Source: Budorcas taxicolor (Eukaryota > Chordata > Mammalia > Artiodactyla > Bovidae). Taken from it: a stretch of DNA of 64,000 nt. The notes beneath the pieces were generated by a model. It searched no databases, was not told the origin of the DNA, and saw only the letters and a list, made by a program, of their open reading frames with translations. Below are positions 21,638-33,979 of this stretch, in pieces. The stretch covers positions 75,271,085 through 75,335,084 of the forward strand of contig NC_068925.1 in the NCBI RefSeq assembly GCF_023091745.1, in the 5' to 3' direction. Both the position numbers and the translations under genes were made by a program. Each line of letters starts with the position of its first letter. The stretch's first letter is position 1.

Positions 21638-21828
21638 GAGTGTGGGCTTTGGGGCCAAAATTGACTGTCCTTGAATTCTGACTTTGAAAATATACAGTCA
21701 AGTTGTTGAAATTCTGCAAGACTGATTGCTGATGCAAGCCAGTCTTCTCTTAAACATGAGATTGTAAGTATCTTAAATATTATATCCAATTAGGTACCTA
21801 TTAGCTGTTTAATAAATGCTAAAAACTA
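21638..21828 (+). mobile_element. MIR SINE relic
   Basis: gggctttggggccaaaattga at the 5' side, and ggtacctattagctgtttaa with an aataaatgct end at the 3' side. The core is diverged. Confidence 0.5.
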
Positions 21829-21869
21829 AACCAAATTTGAATGCAGTTTAAACATCAATATATAGGAAG

Positions 21870-21965
21870 CCTGCAGCCCAGCTGTGTTACCAACTAGCTG
21901 AAAGTCTTGGATAAATCATTTAACTTCAGGGTACCTTACATGTGAAAAGAAGAAATTGCAAAATT
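21870..21965 (+). mobile_element. MIR SINE core relic
   Basis: ctgtgttaccaactagctg, cttggataaatcatttaactt and tacatgtgaaaag fit the MIR core. Partial. Confidence 0.55.
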
Positions 21966-23921
21966 TCAAAGATGCATTCTAGAAATTCTTACACATGATT
22001 CTTCTCTAGGATTCCAAACTTTTGTGAACTGCTACACCACTCTTCTATAACTAATGCCATATTCATAATTCACTGAGATTTGCATATATATAGTATATAG
22101 ATATACATATATAAAATACATCTTATATCAACAACGTGTATTTATTTTGTTACTTTCTGTATGAGGTTGAAAATTCATGAGATATTTCAGAAAAAAGATG
22201 CAAGACATCTTAAATAAGCTTTCGAACTTGTTTAACACAGAATTTCCCAAACTTATCTAAATCCCTCTCTTTTTTTTTGTATAATGCCAGTTAACAGCTT
22301 AGCTTTCCCTAGCATATGCAACTCATAGAAGCTTGGCTTTCTACATTTTTAAATCTCAGTTTGGACTGTCTGCAAACTATCTCCAAGTTCCATTTCATGT
22401 AGTGATTTTCAATGTTGCTAAGTCACCAATGCATACTCTGCTACTGACTAGTGAGTGAGATGAAGTCACTACAGCTCTGACCAAGTCCAGCTGACTCCCC
22501 TGGCTGTCATTCCAGCACTGTTAGTCCCAGCTCCAGATATTGCCATATTGGCTAGACTGTGGATTCACAACAATCTACTATAATCCTCAAGAACATTGGG
22601 AGTTAAATATAAATATTTCTACCTTTGGATGTAGGCTCATGTTTTAGGCCACTGGTACCCCGGCTAAAGATGGATTACCATTCTTCTCAAGGTATTGGTA
22701 CTCTGTTTAGAGAAACAAGGTGGATAATCAGCAAGCTCTTTCAATCTCATTGGTGAAAGTCCAACCTTCTTGAAATACTAGATACATACCAGTGAAATAT
22801 GTAGTGACTTTAAACAATCCTGACATTTGGTCAGCAAAGTCCAACATTTTTTTCTTTTAGAAATGATCTAACCACATATTCCTAATGCCAAAGCCCATCC
22901 TGGCCCTTCTATTAAAGGCAGCATTTTGCAGTCTGGTGGAATTATTTCATAATTGCTCCTGGTCTCAGGGCTGAATCATGAGAGAAACCTAAAGACATTG
23001 TTTGAAAGCAGAGCCTGTTTTCAGAGTCTAGAGTGGGGCCATCAGTCTGTATTCCAAGTAGTATCTTCTCAACTCTTCCCTGTCCGTTCTCTTGAATATT
23101 GGACCCTGAGGATGGCTCCTATTGGTGATTATGGAGAATCACAGAAAGAAGAAACTGTTTCTTAATTCAAGTGATATGGTCCTGGTTGGAGGCACAACTG
23201 TTAATTGGCCTGCACTGTTTAGCAGCTAATTAAATTAATTTTTTAATAAGAGTTACAAGTGGAGTGCTCACTCTTCAGTGTCTTGGCTCAGTAGGATATT
23301 AAATGAGTCAGACTTAGGTCTATGGACCTCCCCCAAGAGATTCTTCTTGGAAAAGCCAGAGTAGATGGTCAAAGATTAAGCACTTCTCAGCAGAAATGCT
23401 GCAATATCACACCTTGAGTTGTTTTATTGTTCTTGTATTACAGCCAAGAAACGTGTGGCCAACAGACTGCAACAAGCCCTTTTATTTTCAGCATAGCAAA
23501 TGACAGTTCTTGAACTTGAATGTCATGTGAAATTGGGATTGAAAGACAGACTTCATTGCAAGTCGATTTTTGATCTTTAAATGAAAAAAAGAAAGACAAG
23601 GCTATCAGGACTCTCTAAGTCTTGCAAACTATCCTCTAGCCCTTGAAGCTTCTTTGGTCACCAGGGAAATGACAGAGGGCTGACTAATAGTGACTTCAGT
23701 CTGCAGATATCATTTCATCCATCACACTGGTGATTCTGGTTTCTCTTTACGATATCATTGATGATCAGTTGCGGATATTACTTATGATGGATGAAGCTGA
23801 AGCGGGCTAGCAGAGCATTCTCTGGGCATAGGTAACAGAAATGAGAAGCTAGGTAGATAGAAGAGTTCCAGAATTATTAGGCTTCCTGCATTTATGTAGA
23901 AGGAACAAGTCTAGAGTTCTA
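21966..23921. other. Long unique stretch, no gene seen
   Basis: AT-rich at 22080-22140. No repeat or gene was recognised elsewhere. The block at 23150-23260 is listed separately. Confidence 0.45.
23180..23260. promoter_or_regulatory. Candidate conserved non-coding block with clustered TAAT motifs
   Basis: Contains gttaattggcc and a ctaattaaattaa run with ttttttaataagag within 80 bp of otherwise unique sequence. TAATTA cores are typical homeodomain binding sites. Regulatory function is inference only. Confidence 0.2.
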
Positions 23922-24142
23922 ACATACAGCATGTTGACAACAATTAATAAAACAGTACTGAAACTGGGAATTTGCTGTGAAAGTGGATTTCAGGTGTTAT
24001 TATTATCAAAAGAAAAGGTAACTAAATATGAGAAGACAAGTCAATTAGCTTGGGACTGTAATAATCACTGTGTGTGTGCATCTCAAAATACCCTGTTGTA
24101 TACCTTATATACTGTTTTTATTTAAAAATCAATAAATCAAGA
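23922..24142 (+). mobile_element. L1 3' end relic
   Basis: The right end, ctgttgtataccttatatac followed by tttttatttaaaaatcaataaatcaa, is characteristic of an L1 3' terminus. The upstream agcatgttgacaacaattaa supports it. No coding content. Confidence 0.55.
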
Positions 24143-24398
24143 CACAAGCCATTATAGTTCCATACTTTTCAGGTGAAAATAGAACTGAGCTAGAACTAGG
24201 CAGAGCTGGACACAGATGAGGCTTTCTTTCCAACGTTTCTTTCCATTAGTGGGAACGAGATCACACACAGCAACAACAACGCAAGGAAAATCTAAACAAT
24301 AAGATACGAAACAATGGCTCTAAGACAAATTGTCGAATAAGTTTGGCATCAGATGAAGAAGAATTAATCCTTGCTAGATACTCTCATTCATAATTCCT

Positions 24399-24598
24399 GG
24401 TGGCTCACATGGTAAAGAATCTGCCTTCAGTGTGGGAGATGTGGGTTCGATCCCTGGATTGGGAAGATCCCTTGGAGAAGGGCACTGCCACCTGCTTTAG
24501 TATTCTGGCCTGGAGAATCCCATAGACAGAGGAACCTGGCGGTTTGCAGCCTAGCCTATGGGGTTGCAAAGATTCGGACACGACTGAGTGACTTTCAT
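24399..24598 (+). mobile_element. Bov-tA SINE
   Basis: ggtggctcacatggtaaag head, gggttcgatccctgg B box, cacgactgagtgac end. Exact 12-bp target duplication ttcataattcct at 24387-24398 and 24599-24610. Confidence 0.96.
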
Positions 24599-24610
24599 TT
24601 CATAATTCCT

Positions 24611-24737
24611 TCAGGAACAAATTATTTGAAATAAATTTTGTAGCACTTTGGATGCAGAACTTTATTTTAGGTCATGGGCAGAATTAAATCAATGGAAAAA
24701 CAGGGTTCTTGATTTGAGGGACTCTGTGTCTCCCCTT
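24611..24737. other. Unique sequence
   Basis: Nothing recognised. Confidence 0.3.
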
Positions 24738-24920
24738 CAACATTCATTCACTCAGCAGCTATTTTCTGAGAAACTATTATGTGCTGAGTTCTCTTTTTAT
24801 CTAAATATTCAGAAGTTAACACAAAAAAGGCAAAATATATTTTTCTATAAAATAGAAAGAGAGCTACATTATAGTGGGAAGAGAAGCAAAAATGAGGAAA
24901 CAAGAGAAACATCAGGAAAG
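24738..24920 (-). mobile_element. L2 LINE relic, antisense
   Basis: cattcattcactcagcagct and aaactattatgtgctgag are the reversed L2 3' end. The downstream body is too diverged to place exactly. Confidence 0.5.
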
Positions 24921-26104
24921 ATCATTTAAGTTAGTCATAGGTTCCAAGAAGATAATAGCTCATAAAGAGTGATGGTGGAGTCAGCTACCTCAGATTGGAT
25001 GATCAAGAATATCACTGCTTCTGGCAGGATGGAGTATTTCACAGTAGAGCCATGCTCCAGCTGAGAAAAAATGGACAAACTAGCAAAAATCTAACCAGAC
25101 AAAAGATAAAAATCATCTGCGTAATTGCATCATGGAAATATCAGAGCCCTTCAGACCAGAGTGGCTAGATTTCCAGAGAGGGGAAAACTGTGGAAAATGA
25201 GCTGATGGCTCTGCTTCCGCTTGGGTGAACTTAGCATAGATAATAAGTACCTGATATTATCCTATGCATAGCACCACTGCCAGGAACAGAAAAAATAGCA
25301 GATATTTCAGTAGTTATACAGAGATGTAAGGGACTAAATTGGAGATTTGAGAGGCCTAAAACATATAGCCAGGCTCCTGCTCAGGCAGTTCTCAAATTTG
25401 AAATCAGACAAGGCTTTTTGCTAAAAACTTACACTGAAACCTACTGACAAGCAGGGCAGAGGAGACGAAGGTTAGAGTCCAGCACTTTCCAATAGAAGAC
25501 TCCCTGGTAGCTCACTGGGAGTCACGTAGACAGATCCCTGGCTCCCAGTACTTTACATTCCTCCCACATACAAATCCGCTCATCTACCTTTCCAATATCC
25601 TCCCAGGCATCAGGCCCAAGCTTGAGTTTTAAATCAAATCCTCTAAATCGGGTCACAGTGTTGGTGAGGTTATAACCTCCTCGAGTAAGGCGTCTCTCAA
25701 CCTTTAGTCTGTGACCTATAGCCTAAAGAAATCGGTTACCTGTCCTTCACCTCTGCTCCACATCCAAGGGGGAGACAAAGACCAAAAAGACTCCCCCTGT
25801 CAAAAAGTAGGGAGAGGCAGGAAGCGCTCTGTGGTTCTGATCCACAACTGAGTGCACGGATACTAGTTTCTGGTTAGAGCCCAGCCCTGCTCCACGGGAA
25901 TGGTCCCATGGGATCTGGCTCTTCATTCTATTGGCTAGAGTGGAGCAAAGGACCATCCTTCTTTCAGTGGGAGAGGGACCCACGCACAGGCTTGGCTATG
26001 AGGGGTGTGGCTCATTAGGGCATCTTTAGAGGATAACTACCACAGTGATGCAAAACCTCTTTCACACCATCCTCAGAGATATGTCTATTGCTACTTTAAA
26101 AAGA
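24921..26104. other. Unique sequence, no gene seen
   Basis: No family recognised over about 1.2 kb. A 78-codon minus frame at 25747-25983 has no motif. Confidence 0.4.
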
Positions 26105-26365
26105 GACACAGGGGATGCAATGGATAGCCTGGTGACTGTAGTTGACAATCCTGTATTGGATATTTGAAAGTCTCGAAAGAGTAGGTCTTAAAAGTTCTTA
26201 TCACAGGAAAAATATATAACTCAGTATGGAGTTAGATGTTAACTATATTTATCTCAGTGATCACTTTGTAATACATGCAAACGCTAAATCATTATGTTAA
26301 ACACTTGAAAATAGTATAACCTTACACATCAGTAATATCTCAATATTTAAAAAAGTAAAAGAAGG
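26105..26365 (+). mobile_element. L1 3' UTR relic
   Basis: gatagcctggtgactgtagtt, ggatatttgaaagtctc, gtaggtcttaaaagttctta, tcattatgttaaacacttg and atatctcaatatttaaaaaag follow the L1MA/B 3' UTR order. Confidence 0.75.
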
Positions 26366-26489
26366 AAAAAAGAGCCAGAGTGAAAAAGCATTTAATTTTC
26401 TACATGGATTTGATGCTATACCAGCCTATAAACTTCAAGATATTATTAAGGTTTGCTGTCTAATTTTGAAAAATAATAAGAGATTCATT

Positions 26490-26670
26490 TGTCTTCTAAT
26501 TCTACTACTGTCAAAAGTGTGACCTTGGATAAGTCACTTAATCCCTGGAGGTGTTATTATCCCAATTAAAAAACAAAAACAAAAAGACAATACAAACTAT
26601 AGAGCTCACATGGTTATCATGAGGATTAAATGAGATAATGTGTGTCAAGTACGTTGCCCAATGATGGGCA
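26490..26670 (+). mobile_element. MIR SINE relic
   Basis: tgtgaccttggataagtcac, ttaatccctgg, ttatcatgaggattaaatga and gataatgtgtg are the MIR core. An A-rich expansion lies in the middle (26568-26592). Confidence 0.75.
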
Positions 26671-27309
26671 TTTCCTAGATGCTCTACAAATGAGAGTTTA
26701 AAAGTATTGTTTATAAGACACAGGCTGAAAAAAGAAGGATTTTAGAAATAACCTGAAGTTCTGTGTTCACAAAATACAACCTTGCACGGACAGCTAATAT
26801 CAAATAGCAGATAAATGACTTACATTTTGAGAAATGCACTCTTTTGAGACCACTGTGTTCTTGAGGGAGCACCCAGTATTCTATTTCTGTGGGTGATGAT
26901 CAGAATTTTTCTATAGAGAAGGCAGGCTATCGTTTTTGGACAAGGGTAATCCTGTTAGCAGAGGAAGAAGGAAGACCTTTGAAATTGGTCCATCTGTAAG
27001 GACAATGTGCATCCGTGGATAAAAACAGCAAAATTTTGGTTAAGTTATAATTTGGTTAGTAACTGGAATGTTACTTAAATTTATACTCAAAAGTGGTAAA
27101 GCTTGTACACATCACTTACTCATGGTTACAATCATTATGGACGTACATCAGAGGGGCAAAGTCAGGTTGAACATTGCACCAGAAATTATTGGGCAATGAA
27201 AAGAGTTAAACAAAAATTAAACACTTTAGCAAGAGTGGAGTAGAGTTTCCATAGTATGGAAAGATAGTATTATGCATATGGCTATGATTTCCAATTATAT
27301 ATATACTTC
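26671..27309. other. Unique sequence
   Basis: Nothing recognised. Confidence 0.4.
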
Positions 27310-27933
27310 CATGTGGAAGTAGTGACAGATTTCCTCTTCTTGGGCTCTAAACTCACTGCAGATGTTGACTGCAGCCATGAAATCAGAAGATGTTTGCCTC
27401 TTGGCAGGAAAGCTATGACAACCCTAGAGAGTTTGACTCTGCTGAAGAGCAGAGACATTACTTTGCTGACAAAGGTCCGTACAGTCAAGGCTTTGGTCTT
27501 CCCAAAGATCATGCACGGTTGTGAGAGCTGGACCGTAAAGAAGATGAAGCGCCGAAGAATTGACGCCTTTGAACTGCGGTGTTGGAGAGGACTCCTGAGA
27601 GTCCCTTGGACAGCAAGGAGATCCAACCAGTCCATCTTAAGGAAAATCAACCCTGAATATTCATCAGAAGGAGTGATGCTGAAGTTGAAACTGCAGTATT
27701 TTGGTCATCTGATGTGAACAGCTGACTCATTGGAAAAGTCCCTGATGCAGGAAAAGACTGAGGGTTGAAGAAGAAGAGGGCATCAGAGGATGAGATGGCT
27801 GGATGGCATCACCGATGCAATGCACATGAACTTGGGAAAACTTTGGGAGATGGGGAGGGACAAAGAGGCTTGGTGTGCTGCAGTCCATGGGGTCACAAAG
27901 AATTGGATATGACTGGGCGACTGAGCAATAACA
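27310..27933 (+). mobile_element. BovB 3' fragment with C-terminal ORF2 remnant
   Basis: The frame 27313-27717 translates to the end of BovB ORF2 (DFLFLGSKLTADVDCSHEIRR, then a KRRRIDAFELRCWRGLLRVP-like stretch) before stopping. The 3' tail reads ggcgactgagcaataacaa. It shares atgaacttggg and gtccctgatgc variants with the copy at 31918, suggesting an older sub-lineage. No RT catalytic motif is present. Confidence 0.92.
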
Positions 27934-27951
27934 ATTTCGAAATGTCACTCT

Positions 27952-27971
27952 GTATGTGTGTGTGTGTGTGC
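27952..27971. repeat. Short (TG)n tract
   Basis: tgtatg followed by about seven TG units next to the BovB tail. Confidence 0.8.
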
Positions 27972-28880
27972 ATAGGTGCAATTATAGATAATTCTAATAA
28001 AATCCCTTGTTTTACTAAACAGAGTAGTCAGAAAATAATTTTCTTTTCTTGATGAGAGAATCATAAGCACACACACAGGGCAAGGGGCTATATCTTAGTA
28101 CAGAGATCTCTTAGAATTGTTTTAGCGGCAGAGAGCTTCATTTCCCTTCTCCTTCAGTCACCCCCACATTCACTTGTACGTTCAAAGCTTGGTGATTCTT
28201 CTAGAGCCTCCCTTGTTCATTTCAGATGCTATTTTATAACATACTGGTTTCTAGGTTTTTCCTACTTTCCATACCGAACTACTTTATATTTATTGCTGAC
28301 TATAGTGTAAAAGCAATTAAATATTGTTGAAGTGAGTTAGACTGTAAAAGCTGGTAACATTATTTCTAAGTTAGTCCTCTGAAGGCGGCCCAAAGTGTCT
28401 TTTCCACAAAGTGTATGCTCTTTATGAGTTTTTTCTTTGTTTACTGTTGTATACAGCTTAGCAGCTATATTTTGGATAATTTTGATTCCTAAAGGGCTGA
28501 CCATTGGATTAATAGGGCATCTTTATACTTCAAGAATAAGCTTTGATTGAAAAACAATTTATAGTGCATCAGAACAGTTAAGCACAGTGTTAGGAAACGT
28601 CATACCAAGCTGTCTATTCCACACATTAATATAGTCAGTGGATTCCCAGAGCCCCTTTGAGAGACAAATTGAACTGTAGTGGAAGTCAGTATTTCCTGGA
28701 TCACAGGTATGAACCCACGTGTTGAGCTACCCTTGCTTCTGAGCCCCTGCACACGACAGCAGAGAAACAGAGATGAGCCAACACTACAACGAGGGAGCAC
28801 GCATCCTGACGAAGCTTCCTCCAGAGCATCCTGGCCACCACCTACCACCCCTATCCTTTTTGCTCCTTTGTTGGCACACA
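27972..28880. other. Unique sequence, no gene seen
   Basis: No repeat family recognised. Overlapping frames of 93 and 97 codons on opposite strands near 28600-28970 end in the SINE and lack domains. Confidence 0.4.
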
Positions 28881-29112
28881 CTTCCCTGGAGGCTCAGAAG
28901 GCTTCCCTGGAGGCTCAGAAGGAAAAGAATCCCCCTGCCAATGCGGGAGACTGGAGTTCAACCCCTGGGTAGGGAAGATCTCCTAGAGAAGGGAATGGCT
29001 GCCCACTCCAGTATTCTTGCCTGGAGAATTCCATGGACAGAGGAGCCTGGTGGGGCCGAGTCCATGCGGTTGAAACGAGTTGGACACAACTGAGTTACTA
29101 ATGCTTTCACTT
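28881..29112 (+). mobile_element. Bov-tA SINE with duplicated head
   Basis: Usual Bov-tA body (ccaatgcgggagactggag, gaagggaatggctgcccac, cacaactgagttac). The first 21 bases of the copy, 28881-28901, are repeated exactly at 28902-28922. The tail is ctttcactttctttcact. Confidence 0.93.
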
Positions 29113-31917
29113 TCTTTCACTGGCGCATGCGTGCAGGGTTCTGCTGATAGCTTGCACTGCAAAAATCCCTGGAGCTGCCTCCAAGTTTAAAATCTTCAGA
29201 AGAGGAAATAGAGTGGAAAAGCATTTTGAGGGTGCTGGGCAGCCCTTGTCCATTGATATGACCTGGAGGTTGGTGAGTCAGGAGGGAGATGGAGTTTAGA
29301 AAGCTCTGGAGCCAGGATTGGCTTTCCAGCCAAAACGTGAGAGATTTCCTCTGATTTGCTTCCATTTTCCCTTGATTTCCCTTCTACTCATTCCAGAGTC
29401 CCTGGTCAACACACTTCTCCCCAGGGTTCCCAGAACACCACCATTTCTTTTAAGACACAATCCTCAGTTAGCACTTAGGCACAGCGCCATGGCACCACTT
29501 TGCATTTCCTAATCACCCTTTAAGGTGGGATGTATCCCAATGGCAGGGACATTTTTATAGTAGCCCCATTCAAGGTGGAAAACATTTTAGCATTTAATCA
29601 ATGACTCTGATGGTCCACTTCTGATTTGAGCCCACATAGAAGCTCCCCTCCAACCTAGTATCCATAATTGCCTACGTCCTGACACCCAGCTCCAAGTCCT
29701 AGCCATTGTGTCCTGCTGGGTGAATAATGGAGTTGGTTCTCTAACCTCCAGTAACAACCTAAGGTGAATTATAGTTTGGGGCAAAGGTAGCTGGAAAGGG
29801 TGGTGGGAATTTAGATTTAATTGGAGTAGAGGCCACCAGCTTTGAAGATAAATGTCTTCTTTTCTGAATCTATTCAATAATTACAGCCCACATTCATACA
29901 CAAAAAAATAGTGCCCCTGAGTTCAGAAAGGGAAATGTTGAGATCATTTTTCAACCCAGTTGGTCTAGATCCCCGCCTCACCATCCTTGGCGTCTACAGG
30001 CAGATGTTGAACATGGCTTGAGCACAAGGCTAGGGGGTTTCTGCCAAGCAGCTCCAGAGGCATCTACAAACTACAGTCGCTGAAGACATTTCCCAGAAGG
30101 CTTTCAGAGTACAAATCTCTTTAATTAAAATGGGAAAAGCCAGAGTGAGCGAGGTGAGAGGAGCTTGGCTGAGAGGGGAGGAGGAGGGGGATGAAGGGAA
30201 GAAAGAGAAGGAGAAAAGTAATAAATATTTTATAAGTGTTTTCAAACACTGCCCGTCTAACACCCAGTGGAAAATGCCACTTGATGGATTATATTTTGGG
30301 TTGGAAAGTGAGGCTAATTCAATGTAATGAGAGGTGAATGGGACTTCAGGCCCTTATCCAACCACAAGAGACCCCTTACAAAAGAGTCGGCTCTTTCAGT
30401 CATTAATTTTTTATGAAGTTTAATAGGCCTGAGCCTAGAGACCTTCTGTGGTGTTGATTAGCTTCATATTTCTCTCATTAATGTAGAATCTGATTAGCTC
30501 TTATAAAAAGCATTTCATCTCAGGCTCCAGCATGGCAACCACATTGTTCTGATATTAGGAACTGCACGTTTGATTCATCCGAGGAAAGAAACATCTGCAG
30601 GGACAAAGGCCCTGGCCTGGTGCTGCGGCAGAATGAGAGGCCTGTGGAGCCCGGCTGTCTCTCACATTTTGCTGGCTGCAACAAGGAACCCTCAACGTTT
30701 GGTCCAGGATGACTTTGTTGGAGGCCAGCAGTTTGGGTCCACTGCAGAGAGAGCAGGTTTGAAAGAACAGACAACCCCCAACGTATCAGTTAGGCTTTAA
30801 GAAGAGAAGCCAAACTGCAGAGTGATACAGAGTAAGGGGATTAGATCTTATGCCATCAGAGGAGCCAGCAGAGAGGCCTCCTGCTCTGAATCTGTTGACG
30901 AGCCTGAAGCTGCTACAGCTACATCACTAGACTAGGAGTCAGGAAGGAAAACTCGACATGGATGCAAGCAGGAACATGGTGAAATCCACAGAGACGAGTT
31001 GGAACCCACAGGACAGACTGGATTCCTTCTGTTTCTTACAACCTCCAGCCGCGAAGTCCAAGCTAAGCAGGAGGAGAGATGCTGGTACCCTTCAGCACAG
31101 AGATGTGTACGCACTTGACTCCAGACTTAGAGAAAGTAAAGAAGGAGATCTAGCTGCTTCTGGAGGAGTCGCGGGTCCAGGAGTGGCCCCAAGTAAGAAG
31201 AGGAGCCAACTGATCAGCAATAAATTACAAGGCATACTGCCTGACACCCTACGTTTACCTTCAGAGTGAAAATGCTCACTCCCCCATTTCTGTCTTCCAA
31301 ATCTCATGATTCTTTATGGCTAACATTAAAATTCATAAGGGAGAGGAATTCTGTCTCAGGATAGCTAATTTGACACTCCACAGCCAGTTCTAAGTAATAC
31401 CTGCTAAGTAGAATGGTCTGATGGCTGTGTGGGCTCTAATGTGCAAAAGGGACAGGTAAGAGGTGGTAATCAATGAAAACCTGATCTGAGAGAATTTGGG
31501 CTGAAAGAAATTTGCTGTCAGTAAAGGTTATAAGGTACCCCTAACTGTATAGAGGCTCCTTTCATGTAGGCATGATCAATTTTTAACTCCATTTTCAGCC
31601 CCTCTGTCCTCTTTGGAGAAGTGGCAGGTTAGGGGAATGAAATTCTAAGGTCCTCTTTATTAGAGTTTGATCTTTCTGGTGACCACCACTCCCTGCCCCT
31701 GCCACCAAGAGCTATCCAAGAGCTCACCCAGAGTTGCCTCAGTAGAACCAAGGATGTTCCTAGTGCTTACATCATTTAGGATTTTATAAGGGTTTTAGGG
31801 ATTCTGTGCTGGGAAACTGGTACAAAGATCAGCATATGTATTTTCTGTCATCTCCCCGATGACAAAACCATGAAGAAACATAAGGATGTGATAACTATAA
31901 ACTCAGGATGCTGGATG
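29113..31917. other. Long repeat-poor stretch, no gene seen
   Basis: About 2.8 kb without recognised interspersed repeats. There is a purine-rich run at 30150-30215. A 103-codon plus frame (30958-31269) has no motif or exon-like context. The block at 30100-30520 is listed separately. Confidence 0.45.
30100..30520. promoter_or_regulatory. Candidate conserved non-coding block
   Basis: Unique sequence with several TAAT cores: ctttaattaaaatggg, cattaattttttatg, gttgattagcttc, tcattaatgtag, ctgattagc. It lies in a repeat-poor interval. Regulatory role is inference from composition. Confidence 0.2.
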
Positions 31918-32333
31918 CTGGATTGGGAAAACTGGACTGTAAAGAAGGTGGAGTGCCGAAGAATTAACGCCACCAAATTGTGGTGCTGAAGAAGAATCCT
32001 GAGAGTCCCTTGGACAGCAAGGAGATCAAACCAGTTAATATTAAAGGAAATCAACCTTGACTATTCATTGAAAAGACTGATCTTGAAGCTCCAGTATTTT
32101 GATCACTTGACACTAACAGCCGACTCACTGAAAAAGTCCCTGATGCTGGAAAAGATTAATGGCAGAAGAAGAGGGCGTCAGAGGATGAGATGGCTGGATG
32201 GCATCACTGATGCAATGGACATGAACTTGGGCAAATTTCAGGAAATGGTGAGGGACAAAGAGGCCTGGCGTGCAGCAGTCCAAGGGGTCGCAAAGATTCA
32301 GACATGACTGGGCACTGAACAACAGCAACAACA
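31918..32333 (+). mobile_element. BovB 3' fragment, old sub-lineage
   Basis: ggactgtaaagaagg, agagtcccttggacagcaagg, gatgctggaaaagattaatgg, gatgcaatggacatgaac and ggcactgaacaacagcaac. Frames are broken. It is related to the copy at 27310 by shared variants. Confidence 0.92.
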
Positions 32334-32452
32334 CGTGGACAGGCTTCTGGAATGGCTGGCAAAGCTCTATTTCTTGCTGTGGGTTGTGGTTAAAAGTGTG
32401 TTCGCCTAATAATGATTCATTTAGCCAAGTATTTGTTTTTGTGGGATTTCTT

Positions 32453-33240
32453 TTCTTCTTCTTTTTTTTTTAATTGGAGGATAAGTGCTTTCAGTTCAGG
32501 TCAGTTCAGTTCAATCACTCAGTTGTGTCTGACTCTTGGCAGCCCCATGGACTGCAGAACACGAGGCCTCCCTGTCCATCACCAACTCCCAGAGCTTGCT
32601 TAAACTCACATCCATCGAGTTGGCGATGCCATCCAACCATCTCATCTTCTGTCATCCCCTTCTCCTATCTTCAATCTTTCCCAGCATCAAGGTCTTTTCC
32701 AAGGAGTCAGTTCTTCGCATCAGGTGGCCAAAGTATTGGAGTTTCAGCTTCAGTATCAGTCCTTCCAGTGAATATTCAGGACTGAATTCCTTTAGGGTTG
32801 ACTGGTTTGATCTCCTTGCAGTCCAAGGGACTCTCAAGAGTCTTCTCCAACACCACAGTTCAAAAACATCAGTTCTTCTTTACAATATTCTTTATAATAT
32901 ACTCTTTACAAAAATAAAATCTGTTTTACAATATTGTATTTGTTTCCACTGCACAAACAATGTGAATCAGCTACAAGTATACATATACCCCCTCCCTCTT
33001 AAGTCTCCCTCCCACCCACACACCCCACCCTCTGGGTCATCACAGAGCACCGAGCCGGCCTCCTGTGCCGTCCAGCAGCTCCCCACTGGCTGCCCAGTTT
33101 CCGCGCGGCAGTGCATATGTGCCGCTGCCACTCTCCCAGTGAGCTCCACCCCTCCTTCCCCTGCTGTGTCTACACGTTCACTCTCCACATCCACATCTCT
33201 AGTCCTGCCCTGAAAATAAGTTCATCACTACCATCTTTCT
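32453..33240 (-). mobile_element. Ruminant L1 3' UTR, antisense, split by BovB
   Basis: The plus strand opens with a T run (ttttttttttaattggagg), the reversed poly(A) end. After the BovB copy it continues with ctttacaatattg, gaatcagctacaagtatac, catcacagagcaccgagcc and ccctgaaaataagttcatc. Together these follow the ruminant L1 3' UTR read backwards. No coding content. Confidence 0.8.
32491..32882 (-). mobile_element. BovB 3' fragment, old lineage, inside L1
   Basis: Reversed BovB with atggactgcag and cttcaatctttcccagc, the older variants. It extends to cagttcttc at its right junction with L1. It contains the 40-bp block 32820-32859 that also occurs at 33624 and 33940. Confidence 0.92.
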
Positions 33241-33663
33241 CTATGTATCTTTATTTTGTGTGAAAAGTTTCAGTTCTTTTTATTTCTTATTCCACTACAA
33301 TTTAGTTCGGTTCAGTCGCTCAGTCGTGTCTGACTCTTTGCGACCCCATGAATCGCAGCACGCCAGGCCTCCCTGTCCATCACCAACTCCTGGAGTTCAC
33401 CCAAACCCACATCCATCGAGTCAGTGATGCCATCCAGCCGTCTCATCCTCGGTCGTCCCCTTCTCCTCCTGCCCCCAATCCCTCCCAGCATCAGAGTCTT
33501 TTCCAATGAGTCAACTCTTCGCGTGAGGTGGCCAAAGTACTGGAGTTTCAGCTTTAGCATCATTCCTTCCAAAGAAATCCCAGGGCTGATCTCCTTCAGA
33601 ATGGACTGGTTGGATCTCCTTGCAGTCCAAGGGACTCTCAAGAGTCTTCTCCAACACCACAGT

Positions 33664-33939
33664 ACAAAAACATCAGTTCTTCTTTACAATATTCTTTATA
33701 ATATATTCTTTACAAAAATAAAATCTGCTTTACAATATTGTATTTGTTTCTGCTGCACAAGCAATGTGAATCAGCTACAAGTATACATATACTCCCTCCC
33801 TCCTAAGTCCTCTCCCACCCACACACTCCACCCTCTGGGTCATCACAGAGCACCAAGCCGGCCTCCTGTGCCTTCCAGCAGCTCCCCACTGGCTGGCCAG
33901 TTTCCGCGCAGCAGTGCATATGTGAGCAGTGCATATGAG
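33664..33939 (-). repeat. Second copy of BovB/L1 junction segment
   Basis: Aligns with 32860-33120 with about 13 differences in 250 bp, counted by eye (roughly 5%). It includes the same BovB-L1 joint caaaaacatcagttcttctt, so it derives from that locus and is not a separate insertion. It ends in a partial repeat of gcagtgcatatg. Confidence 0.85.
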
Positions 33940-33979
33940 AGTCCAAGGGACTCTCAAGAGTCTTCTCCAACACCACAGT

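Noticed and set aside
30958..31269. 103-codon plus frame with an overlapping minus frame
   Set aside because: No recognisable domain, no supporting exon borders. Both strands are open, as expected by chance in GC-balanced sequence.
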